Below the pieces are notes generated by a model. The model searched no databases and was not told where the DNA came from. It saw nothing but the letters and a program-made list of their open reading frames with translations. Both the position numbers and the translations under genes were made by a program. Below are positions 7,309 to 13,857 of a stretch of 64,000 nt of DNA, piece after piece. The stretch is from DASXMT01 sp963755985. GTDB taxonomy: Bacteria; Actinomycetota; Acidimicrobiia; Acidimicrobiales; RAAP-2. The stretch covers positions 744,001 through 808,000 of the forward strand of contig CAVWLO010000003.1 in the NCBI GenBank assembly GCA_963755985.1, in the 5' to 3' direction. Numbering within the stretch: the first letter of the stretch is position 1; each line of letters starts with the position of its first letter.

Positions 7309-8841
7309 ATGTACAAGGCGCCAGGTCAAGAGGTTTCGCTCGGCGTTGACCCCGAGTCGAGCCAAGACACAGGAGGCAGCGCCGGGGCCGGCCGACTCGG
7401 TGCACCGGCAGGTGTTGTCGAGACCCACGTGTCAGTCCTGTTCTTCATGGGTGACCGCGTCTACAAGCTGCGCAAGCCCGTGGCCTTCGAGTTCCTGGAC
7501 TTCCGCGATCGGGTGGTTCGCCGGTCCGATTGCCATAGAGAGGTGGCATTGAACCGGCGCCTGGCCCCTGATGTCTACATCGGGGTTGCTGATATTGAGA
7601 TGGACGGCACTGCTGTCGACCACATGGTCGTGATGCGGAGAATGCCCCCCGAACGCAGGCTGGGCCACCTCGCTCGGGAGGGGACCGACATCGGTGGATC
7701 GCTCCGCCAGACGGCGAAGAAGCTCGCCGACTTCCACAGCCGGGCGGCTCGATCGAGCGAGATCTCATCAGTGGCGACCGAAGCGGCCCTTCGTGCAGGA
7801 TGGGAGTCGAACTTCGTCGAGACGCAGCGATTCGTGGGCACCATCCTCGACGCGGGCACCGAGACGGAGATCCACCACCTCGCTGACCGATGGATCGCAG
7901 GGCGTGAGCCGTTGCTGACGAAGAGGATCGACACTGGGCGCGTCTGCGACGGGCATGGGGACCTACAGGCCGAAGATATCTTCTGCCTTGACGACGGCGT
8001 CCGCATTCTCGACTGTGTCGAGTTCTCGGACCGGCTGCGCTATGGCGATGTCTGCGCTGACGTGGCCTTTTTGGTCATGGATCTCGAACGGCTCGGTCGT
8101 CCTGATGCAGCCATCCAGTTCTTGGCCGACTATGAGGAGTACGCCGGGGACTCATTCCCAGACTCACTTGTGCACCACTACTGTGCCGCTCGGGCCTACA
8201 TCCGGGCCAAGGTGTCCTGCCTTCGAGCCGAACAAGGGGTCGCCGATGCCGAGATCGAGGCACGGCAGCTCCAGGCTCTCGCACTGGACCACTTGCGGCG
8301 CTGTCGCATCACCATGGTTGTGGTAGGAGGCTTGCCCGGCTCGGGCAAGTCCACACTTGCTGCAGGGTTGGGGGCAGCCGCGCGGTGCGGCGTCCTCCGC
8401 TCCGATGACATTCGGTGGGAAATGGGTCGTACCGAGAGAGAAAAGGCACCGCCCGGCTATCTGATGGCCCGCTACAGTCCTACCCGTACGGCGACAGTGT
8501 ACGAAGAGCTCCTCCGTCGGGCGGAGCGTTCAGTGGAGCACGGGCTCTCGGTCGTTCTTGACGCTTCCTGGGTCGACGCCCGTTGGCGGGACGAGGTCCG
8601 TGCGCTGGCTCGCCGAACGTCCAGCGATCTCGTTGAATTCTGCTGTGAGGCACCTGCCGAGGTGGCGGAGATCCGCATTCTTCGACGCCTGAACGAGCAC
8701 GGCGATGTCTCTGAGGCCACACCAGCAGTGCGGTTGGCCATGGAACAGTCGATGGATCCCTGGCCGACGGCCACGGTGATCCGGACATCGGACCGCACGC
8801 CGAAGGAGACGTTGGCCGAGGCGATGGCCCATCTCTCCTGA
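7309..8841 (+). CDS. Two-domain APH-like/P-loop kinase protein, similar to Rv2004c
   Basis: The 510-residue cytoplasmic protein has an N-terminal aminoglycoside-phosphotransferase-like domain (about 40-310). This contains VSVLFFMGDRVYKLRKPV and a catalytic-loop-like GHGDLQAEDIFCLDDG followed by ILDCVEF. A C-terminal AAA/gluconate-kinase-like domain has Walker A GGLPGSGKST near residue 338 and a second acidic motif around VVLDASWVD. This domain pair is that of the DosR-regulon protein Rv2004c, whose substrate is unknown. DosR-type box C precedes it. The start at ATG 7309 has only a weak ribosome-binding site; conserved sequence begins near residue 37, so a later start is possible. Confidence 0.85.
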   Translation: MYKAPGQEVSLGVDPESSQDTGGSAGAGRLGAPAGVVETHVSVLFFMGDRVYKLRKPVAFEFLDFRDRVVRRSDCHREVALNRRLAPDVYIGVADIEMDGTAVDHMVVMRRMPPERRLGHLAREGTDIGGSLRQTAKKLADFHSRAARSSEISSVATEAALRAGWESNFVETQRFVGTILDAGTETEIHHLADRWIAGREPLLTKRIDTGRVCDGHGDLQAEDIFCLDDGVRILDCVEFSDRLRYGDVCADVAFLVMDLERLGRPDAAIQFLADYEEYAGDSFPDSLVHHYCAARAYIRAKVSCLRAEQGVADAEIEARQLQALALDHLRRCRITMVVVGGLPGSGKSTLAAGLGAAARCGVLRSDDIRWEMGRTEREKAPPGYLMARYSPTRTATVYEELLRRAERSVEHGLSVVLDASWVDARWRDEVRALARRTSSDLVEFCCEAPAEVAEIRILRRLNEHGDVSEATPAVRLAMEQSMDPWPTATVIRTSDRTPKETLAEAMAHLS

Positions 8842-8886
8842 TGGGTACGTCCGCTCTCCGGAACTGACGTTGTCTCGTTCTCCCGG

Positions 8887-8926
8887 CTCGTAGCGGGGAT
8901 TCCCGCCTCGTAGCAGGGATTCCCGC
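8887..8926. repeat. Two tandem 20-bp repeats, each palindromic
   Basis: The copies are 8887-8906 and 8907-8926 and differ at one base (CTCGTAGCGGGGATTCCCGC versus CTCGTAGCAGGGATTCCCGC). The inner GCGGG...CCCGC gives a possible stem or protein-binding site. They follow the stop of the kinase-like gene by about 45 bases. Confidence 0.7.
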
Positions 8927-9111
8927 CATGTTGGTGAGCGGATGTTCTTCAGAGATCCTACGCCTCTGGCCGGCCGGCCGGGGGGTTCAGCCAGCTCCGC
9001 GTGGCATTACCGTCCTGTCGCCGTCCGGCAGCCGGCCCCGGGTAATCGCACCCAGCCTGACAGGGCCAGTTCCGAAAGGGCCCTGAGGGGCGACGGGCGT
9101 GCACCTGCTTG

Positions 9112-9129
9112 GTGACTTTCGGCCCTGCC
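9112..9129 (+). promoter_or_regulatory. DosR-type box D
   Basis: The plus strand reads GTGACTTTCGGCCCTGCC, identical at 16 of 18 positions to box A. It lies 67 bases upstream of a small ORF with a strong ribosome-binding site (9197) and about 370 bases upstream of the XRE/flavin-pocket gene at 9502. Confidence 0.65.
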
Positions 9130-9196
9130 GGGCGCCCGTCTCGTGGCGTCCAATTGGTGGAGACAGCACTGGGCGGCGAATCAAGAGGAGGCGGCC

Positions 9197-9364
9197 ATGC
9201 ATGGTGAGACAAGGCAGGGTCTGCAGGGGTCATGCACCGGGCGCTCGTCCAGCCGGGCATTGAGCCCCTATTTTGTCGACGAGCACACGATGACCCGGTC
9301 AGAAGTCCTGCGAGTCCGAGCCGGAGACCGGTCACCGTCGGCCGCCCAGGCGATGGACAGGTGA
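9197..9364 (+). CDS. Candidate small protein, 55 aa
   Basis: No homology is recognised. The case for a gene is positional. ATG 9197 follows AGAGGAGG at ideal spacing, and the start is 67 bases downstream of DosR-type box D, the same distance seen for boxes A, B and F. The product is polar and basic, with no membrane segment, starting MHGETRQGLQ. It could instead be a leader or a decayed reading frame. The following 137 bases to 9502 contain no other supported gene. Confidence 0.35.
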   Translation: MHGETRQGLQGSCTGRSSSRALSPYFVDEHTMTRSEVLRVRAGDRSPSAAQAMDR

Positions 9365-9501
9365 CGATCGAGGAGCTCTCAACTGACGGCACTGGTGTCA
9401 TCATGGCGAACGGTCAATCGTCGTGGGTGTCGACTGTTCGGACCCGGCGCGTCTGGCCCTGAATGGGCAGCCATCATGAGAAGAGACGGAAGGAGTTGGC
9501 C

Positions 9502-10164
9502 ATGAGCCATGTTGGCGACCTGGGACGGCGAGTCTGTGAACGCCGAAAGGTGTTGGGACTCACAATTGACGAAGTAGCCGCGAGAGCAAATATGGACCCG
9601 ACCTTTCTTCGCAAGTTGGAGGAGAGCCCGTCTCTGGACCTGTCGGCGGCGGCACTATGGCGGCTCGCAGGGGCGCTCGAGACGACCGCTGACGCCATCA
9701 AGGGCGGGGGGACCCAAGAGCCTCCGGGTCAGACGAATCCGGCTCTGTCCCCGAACCTGGATGTCTCCCCGAACCTGGATGTCTTGGACCGGGACAGCTG
9801 CCTCTCCTTGATCGCCCCGGGCGGGGTGGGGCGCATTGTCTTCACCGAGGCTCGAGGCCCGGTGGCACTCCCGGTGAACTACCGCATGATCGGTGACAGC
9901 ATTGTGTTCCGGACGGCAGCAACGTCGGCGCTACAGCGCGCCCTGAGGCATGATCAGGTGTCCTTCGAGGTCGACTACGTCGACGATGCTCTTGCCGAGG
10001 GGTGGAGTGTCCTGGTCAGTGGGCGCGGAGATCTCATTGTCGATCCGGCTGAACTGCAGCGGGCGATCGAGTCAGGTGTTGCGCCATGGGCCAATGGCAA
10101 GCGGGACGATGTTGGCCGCGTCAAGATCGGCGAGATCACAGGTCGCCGCATCCGACGCGGCTGA
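9502..10164 (+). CDS. XRE-type HTH plus pyridoxamine-phosphate-oxidase-like protein
   Basis: This 220-residue fusion has an N-terminal Cro/C1-type helix-turn-helix (about 1-58; LGRRVCERRKVLGLTIDEVA, TFLRKLEESP, ALWRLAGALE). A C-terminal flavin-reductase-like split barrel follows (about 95-215; GGVGRIVFTEARGPVALPVNY, DSIVFRT, SFEVDYVDDALAEGWSVLV). Proteins of this type bind flavin or F420 and occur among actinobacterial nitroreductase/stress genes. ATG 9502 is preceded by GGAAGGAG; the earlier in-frame ATG 9463 would add a segment overlapping this site. The linker contains a perfect tandem duplication SPNLDVSPNLDV (DNA about 9750-9783). It is likely a redox- or stress-responsive regulator; the ligand is unknown. 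Confidence 0.85.
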   Translation: MSHVGDLGRRVCERRKVLGLTIDEVAARANMDPTFLRKLEESPSLDLSAAALWRLAGALETTADAIKGGGTQEPPGQTNPALSPNLDVSPNLDVLDRDSCLSLIAPGGVGRIVFTEARGPVALPVNYRMIGDSIVFRTAATSALQRALRHDQVSFEVDYVDDALAEGWSVLVSGRGDLIVDPAELQRAIESGVAPWANGKRDDVGRVKIGEITGRRIRRG

Positions 10165-10278
10165 CTGAGTGAACGTGGCGTGGACGACGATGGACGACGT
10201 TGAGGGCCATGCGAATGTGAGGACCGGCCAGGGCGGTCGTGACGGTCGGGCGTCCGTCCCTGGCCACGATTCTCAGCA

Positions 10279-12669
10279 TCAACCCTCCCAGCGCCACTGA
10301 GCGATCTCCGGCGGATCCTCGCCGTGCTCTCGCCCGTAGCGACGGGCATCGAGCCCGGCATCGACCATGTGCTGGCGCAAGGCTGCGGTCTGAGGCTCGA
10401 GGCCCGGCACTCGGTCGAGCACGTCGATGACCAGATCGAACCGGTCGAGGCCGTTGCGCATCACCATGTCGAACGGCGTGGTGGTGGTGCCCTCTTCCTG
10501 ATAGCCGCGGACGTGGAAGTTGCCGTGGTTGGTGCGACTGTAGGTCAGGCGATGGATGAGAGCCGGGTAGCCGTGATAGGCGAAGATGACGGGGCGGTTG
10601 GGGGTGAAGATGGTGTCGAACTCCAGATCGGGAAGGCCATGGGGGTGTTTCGTATCCGGCTCGAGCCGCATCAGGTCGACCACGTTGACCACGCGCACTT
10701 TCACCTCGGGAAGATGGTGGCGAAGGAGTTGGACCGCGGCCAGGGTCTCAAGGGTGGGTATGTCGCCGCAACAGGCCATGACCACGTCGGGTACCCTCCC
10801 CTCGTCGCTCGATGCGAACGGCCATATCCCGAGGCCGCGGGTGCAGTGGTCGATTGCCTCGTCCATGGTCAGCCAATCGTGTTGAGGTTGCTTGCCGGCG
10901 ACGATCACGTTGACGTAGTTCCGGCTGCGCAGGCAGTGGTCCGCCACTGACAACAGACAGTTCGTGTCGGGTGGGAAGTAGACGCGAACGATCTCGGCCT
11001 TCTTGTTGACCACATGATCGATGAAGCCGGGATCCTGGTGTGAGAATCCGTTGTTGTCCTGTCGCCACACATGGCTGGATAGCAGGTAGTTCAGAGATGC
11101 AATGGATCGGCGCCACGGAACCTCTGCGCTGACCTTGAGCCATTTGGCGTGCTGATTGAACATCGAGTCGACGATGTGGATGAAGGCCTCGTAGCAGTTG
11201 AAGAGGCCGTGTCGACCGGTGAGGAGGTAGCCTTCGAGCCAGCCTTCGCACTGGTGCTCAGAGAGCGTCTCCATCACCCGGCCGGCGGGTGCGAGGTGGT
11301 CGTCGCCCGGTCGTAGCTCGGCATCCCAGGTCCGGTCAGTGACCTCGAAGACGTCCTGCAAGCGGTTGGAGGACGTCTCGTCCGGGCCGAAGAGACGAAA
11401 TGTGTAAGGGTTGGCCCGGATCGTGTCACGAAGGAACGAACCGAGGACACGCGTGGCTTCCCGCAGCACGGTCCCGGGGTGGCTGACCTCCACCCCGTAG
11501 TCAGAGAAGTCAGGAAGCTCGAGATCGGTCAGGAGGGTCCCCCCGTTGGCGTGGGGGTTGGCGCTCATGCGTCGCTCTCCCAGTGGGGGAAAGCTCTGTA
11601 TGGTGTCGGACGGTCGTCCCGCTTCGTCGAAGAGTTCTTCGGGTCGGTAGCTGCGAAGCCATGCCTCCAGCTGAGCCAGGTGTCCCGGGTTCGTCCGGAC
11701 TTCAGCCAGCGGGAGCTGGTGGGAGCGGAACGTGCCTTCTATCTGGAGTCCGTCGACGACCTTGGGGCCGGTCCAGCCTTTCGGCGTTCGCAGGATCAAC
11801 ATGGGCCAGCTCGGGCGATGGCCGGTCCCGTGCGATCGGGCGGCGGTTTGAATCTCGTGGATTTCCGAGATGACCTGGTCCAGGCCAACGGCCATGCGAT
11901 GGTGCACGGCCATCGGGTCCTCGTCGGCGAAACCGCCTTCGACCAGGACGGGGTGGTACCCGTATCCGGTGAAGAGAGCCACGAGCTCAGGGGTGGGTAT
12001 CCGAGCCAATACGGTCGGGGCGGCGATCTTGTACCCGTTCAGATGGAGTACGGGCAGTACCGCTCCGTCGTGTCGGGGATCGAGGAACTTGTTGGAGTGC
12101 CAGCCCGTGGCCGCCGGGCCGGTCTCAGCCTCGCCGTCACCGACGACGCAGGCCACGATGAGGTCGGGATTGTCGAATGCCGCCCCGAATGCGTGGCTCA
12201 GCGAGTAGCCGAGCTCACCGCCCTCGTGGATGGAGCCGGGAGTCTCCGGGCTGCAGTGACTGGGAATCCCGCCGGGGAACGAGAACTGGCGAAAGAGCCG
12301 GGCCATCCCTTCACCGTTTTGGGCCACGTGAGGGTAACGCTCGGTGTACGTGCCTTCGAGCCAGGTATTGGCGACGACGGCGGGGCCACCGTGGCCCGGC
12401 CCGCACACGAAGAGGGCGTCGAGGTCCTGGGCCTTGATGCTCCGGCTCAGGTGAGCGTAGAGAAGATTCAAACCCGGACTCGTTCCCCAATGACCGAGGA
12501 GCCGGGGCTTGATGTCGGACGGGACGAGGGGCCGGCGCAACAAGGGATTGTCCATGAGATAGATCTGGCCGGCGGTCAGGTAGTTGGCAGCTCGGAAGTA
12601 GGCATCGAGCTGGTGGAGGTTCCCGTCCTCTGCCGGGAGGTGGGACTGGGGAGTGTCGGTGAGGGTCAT
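10279..12669 (-). CDS. xfp: Phosphoketolase (xylulose-5-phosphate/fructose-6-phosphate)
   Basis: This 796-residue thiamine-diphosphate enzyme cleaves xylulose-5-P (and often fructose-6-P) with phosphate to acetyl-phosphate plus a sugar phosphate. Family signatures are clear: GHWGTSPGLNLLYAHL, GPGHGGPAVVANTWLEG, the diphosphate-binding GDGEAETGPAATGWH, then NGYKIAAPT and SHQDPGFIDH. The length equals the family norm when ATG 12669 (after AATAGGAG) is used; the open frame to 12918 is only upstream DNA. DosR-type box E precedes it by 121 bases. A substrate-level ATP route through acetyl-phosphate would suit oxygen-limited conditions. Confidence 0.96.
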   Translation of the reverse strand: MTLTDTPQSHLPAEDGNLHQLDAYFRAANYLTAGQIYLMDNPLLRRPLVPSDIKPRLLGHWGTSPGLNLLYAHLSRSIKAQDLDALFVCGPGHGGPAVVANTWLEGTYTERYPHVAQNGEGMARLFRQFSFPGGIPSHCSPETPGSIHEGGELGYSLSHAFGAAFDNPDLIVACVVGDGEAETGPAATGWHSNKFLDPRHDGAVLPVLHLNGYKIAAPTVLARIPTPELVALFTGYGYHPVLVEGGFADEDPMAVHHRMAVGLDQVISEIHEIQTAARSHGTGHRPSWPMLILRTPKGWTGPKVVDGLQIEGTFRSHQLPLAEVRTNPGHLAQLEAWLRSYRPEELFDEAGRPSDTIQSFPPLGERRMSANPHANGGTLLTDLELPDFSDYGVEVSHPGTVLREATRVLGSFLRDTIRANPYTFRLFGPDETSSNRLQDVFEVTDRTWDAELRPGDDHLAPAGRVMETLSEHQCEGWLEGYLLTGRHGLFNCYEAFIHIVDSMFNQHAKWLKVSAEVPWRRSIASLNYLLSSHVWRQDNNGFSHQDPGFIDHVVNKKAEIVRVYFPPDTNCLLSVADHCLRSRNYVNVIVAGKQPQHDWLTMDEAIDHCTRGLGIWPFASSDEGRVPDVVMACCGDIPTLETLAAVQLLRHHLPEVKVRVVNVVDLMRLEPDTKHPHGLPDLEFDTIFTPNRPVIFAYHGYPALIHRLTYSRTNHGNFHVRGYQEEGTTTTPFDMVMRNGLDRFDLVIDVLDRVPGLEPQTAALRQHMVDAGLDARRYGREHGEDPPEIAQWRWEG

Positions 12670-12790
12670 GGCGCTCCTATTCATGTGAGGCATGGTGAGA
12701 CGGGACCGGACAGAGGTCTGTCTGAGGGTCGAACCGAGGCGAGCGCATCGGTCGACATAGGACCACCATGACAGTGGCGTCGCCGTCCCT

Positions 12791-12808
12791 GGTAGGGCCT
12801 TTTGGCCC
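12791..12808 (-). promoter_or_regulatory. DosR-type box E, upstream of phosphoketolase
   Basis: On the minus strand this reads GGGCCAAAAGGCCCTACC. It keeps GGG, C5, G10, and GCCCTACC of the consensus; position 4 is C instead of A and the central four bases are A-rich. It sits between the phosphoketolase start (12669) and the hairpin at 12827-12863. Confidence 0.55.
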
Positions 12809-12826
12809 CTTTCCCCCGACGCGGCC

Positions 12827-12863
12827 GTAAGCCCGCCGGAGGCCACTTGGCCGGCGGGCTTAC
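12827..12863 (-). terminator. Strong 13-bp hairpin between doxX and phosphoketolase
   Basis: Perfect arms GTAAGCCCGCCGG (12827-12839) and CCGGCGGGCTTAC (12851-12863) flank an 11-base loop. It lies 55 bases downstream of the doxX stop on the minus strand and just before box E, so it probably ends the doxX transcript. There is no T-run, as is common in GC-rich actinobacteria. Confidence 0.6.
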
Positions 12864-12918
12864 GACTTGCCAACAGTACGGTTCGGTTCTTGGCCAGAGC
12901 CGTGTCGGCGTCTTGCAA

Positions 12919-13578
12919 CTAGTGGACGGGCAGCGGAGACGTGGGTCCGCTCGGTGCCGCCACCCTCGTCCGGCCCCTGCTGTGAACCAGGTCGTGGACC
13001 ATGGGCAGTGCGAACCGGTCCAGCCCGAGGTAGCCGGCATTCCGCCAGGCCATGATCAAGAGCAGGGCGACGATTGCGTAGGCCGGGTTGACACCGGCGG
13101 TGCCCGAGAACATGTAAATGACGTTCAGGGCAAGTCCGGCGAGGGCAGCCACCCCGGTGAACAGGCCGACGATCAACAGGACTCCGATGGCTACTTCGCT
13201 CACGGCCACCAGCTTGGCGATCCACGAGGCGTTGGGAATCACGAAGTTGTGGAGGAACCCTGCCCACCACCCGTACGATGCCCCGCCCTTGCCTGCCGCC
13301 GATCCTGCGACTCCCGAGGTGGCGAATCCCTTAACCCCAGCGCCGCCCCCGTTCCAGAATGCCGCGCTTTCGCTTCCCCAGATCTTCTGATAGCCGGCGT
13401 TGAACCACTCATAGCCGAGCCACAGCCTGGCGACTAGCCAGATGATGCTGGCGGCCTTCGACCGAAACAGCCAATTCGGAGCCCGGAGATTCCCTGCAGA
13501 ACTCTTCGATGCGCTCGTCGAGCCGTCTGATCCGCCCGCTCCCGTTGGCACCATTCCACGAAACGATCCCAAGTTCAT
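12919..13578 (-). CDS. DoxX family membrane protein
   Basis: This 219-residue DoxX-like protein has about four membrane helices after a polar N-terminal 50 residues: IIWLVARLWLGYEWFNAGYQK, then WIAKLVAVSEVAIGVLLIVG, FTGVAALAGLALNVIYMF and PAYAIVALLLIMAWRNAGYLG. DoxX relatives associate with thiosulfate:quinone oxidoreductase or with redox-stress membrane complexes (MRC in mycobacteria); which role applies here cannot be told. ATG 13578 has GAAGAGGA upstream. DosR-type box F lies 78 bases upstream, placing it in the putative stress regulon together with the phosphoketolase. Confidence 0.9.
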   Translation of the reverse strand: MNLGSFRGMVPTGAGGSDGSTSASKSSAGNLRAPNWLFRSKAASIIWLVARLWLGYEWFNAGYQKIWGSESAAFWNGGGAGVKGFATSGVAGSAAGKGGASYGWWAGFLHNFVIPNASWIAKLVAVSEVAIGVLLIVGLFTGVAALAGLALNVIYMFSGTAGVNPAYAIVALLLIMAWRNAGYLGLDRFALPMVHDLVHSRGRTRVAAPSGPTSPLPVH

Positions 13579-13656
13579 GTGCTGTCCTCTTCCTGGATTG
13601 GCCGCTGCGGTGCAATGGCCCCGTACGACCACTGTGCCGGTTGGTATCCCACCGTG

Positions 13657-13674
13657 GGCAGGGTCAAAGGTCCC
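13657..13674 (-). promoter_or_regulatory. DosR-type box F, upstream of doxX
   Basis: On the minus strand this reads GGGACCTTTGACCCTGCC, matching the local consensus at all well-conserved positions, 78 bases from the doxX ATG. The inverted repeat GGGnC/GnCCC is symmetrical around TTTG. Confidence 0.7.
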
Positions 13675-13764
13675 GGATCGCGATCGGATGATTGTGGAGT
13701 ACGAGCCACGCCAATCCGTGCAATCTTGCATTCGGGATCTGCCCGAGGTTCCTGGAAGCGACCC

Positions 13765-13849
13765 GGTGGCTCGGTGGCTCGGTGGCTCGGTGGCTCGGTG
13801 GCTCGTTGGCTCGGTGGCTCGTTGGCTCGTTGGCTCGTTGGCTCGTTGG
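13765..13849. repeat. 8-bp tandem repeat array (GKTGGCTC, about 10.6 copies)
   Basis: Ten full units plus a partial unit: five GGTGGCTC, then mixed GTTGGCTC/GGTGGCTC. The array abuts the 5' end of the broken metE and replaces where its first about 30 codons should be. It is in the upstream region of doxX on the other strand. The unit length is not a multiple of three. Confidence 0.9.
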
Positions 13850-13857
13850 TGACGGCC

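Larger units (their letters stand above)
8842..9196. other. Intergenic region with duplicated palindromic unit and box D
   Basis: No gene is supported here. It holds a 20-bp tandem duplication (8887-8906 and 8907-8926, one mismatch), each copy containing the near-palindrome GCGGGGATTCCCGC or its variant. It also holds a 7-bp stem CAGGGCC/GGCCCTG (9061-9067 and 9079-9085), and DosR-type box D. Its length and structure suggest a complex promoter for the genes at 9197 and 9502. Confidence 0.6.

Noticed and set aside
9061..9085. Possible additional DosR-type box 5' of box D
   Set aside because: It contains CTTTCGG but lacks the GGGAC and GRCCC spacing; better explained as a CAGGGCC/GGCCCTG stem.
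11479..12771. Long plus-strand ORF (430 aa) opposite phosphoketolase
   Set aside because: It is antisense to a strongly conserved gene, with no recognisable domains and a composition typical of GC-rich shadow frames.
13765..13849. Regular array considered as CRISPR
   Set aside because: Units are contiguous with no spacers; the same holds for all other arrays, and no cas genes are present.
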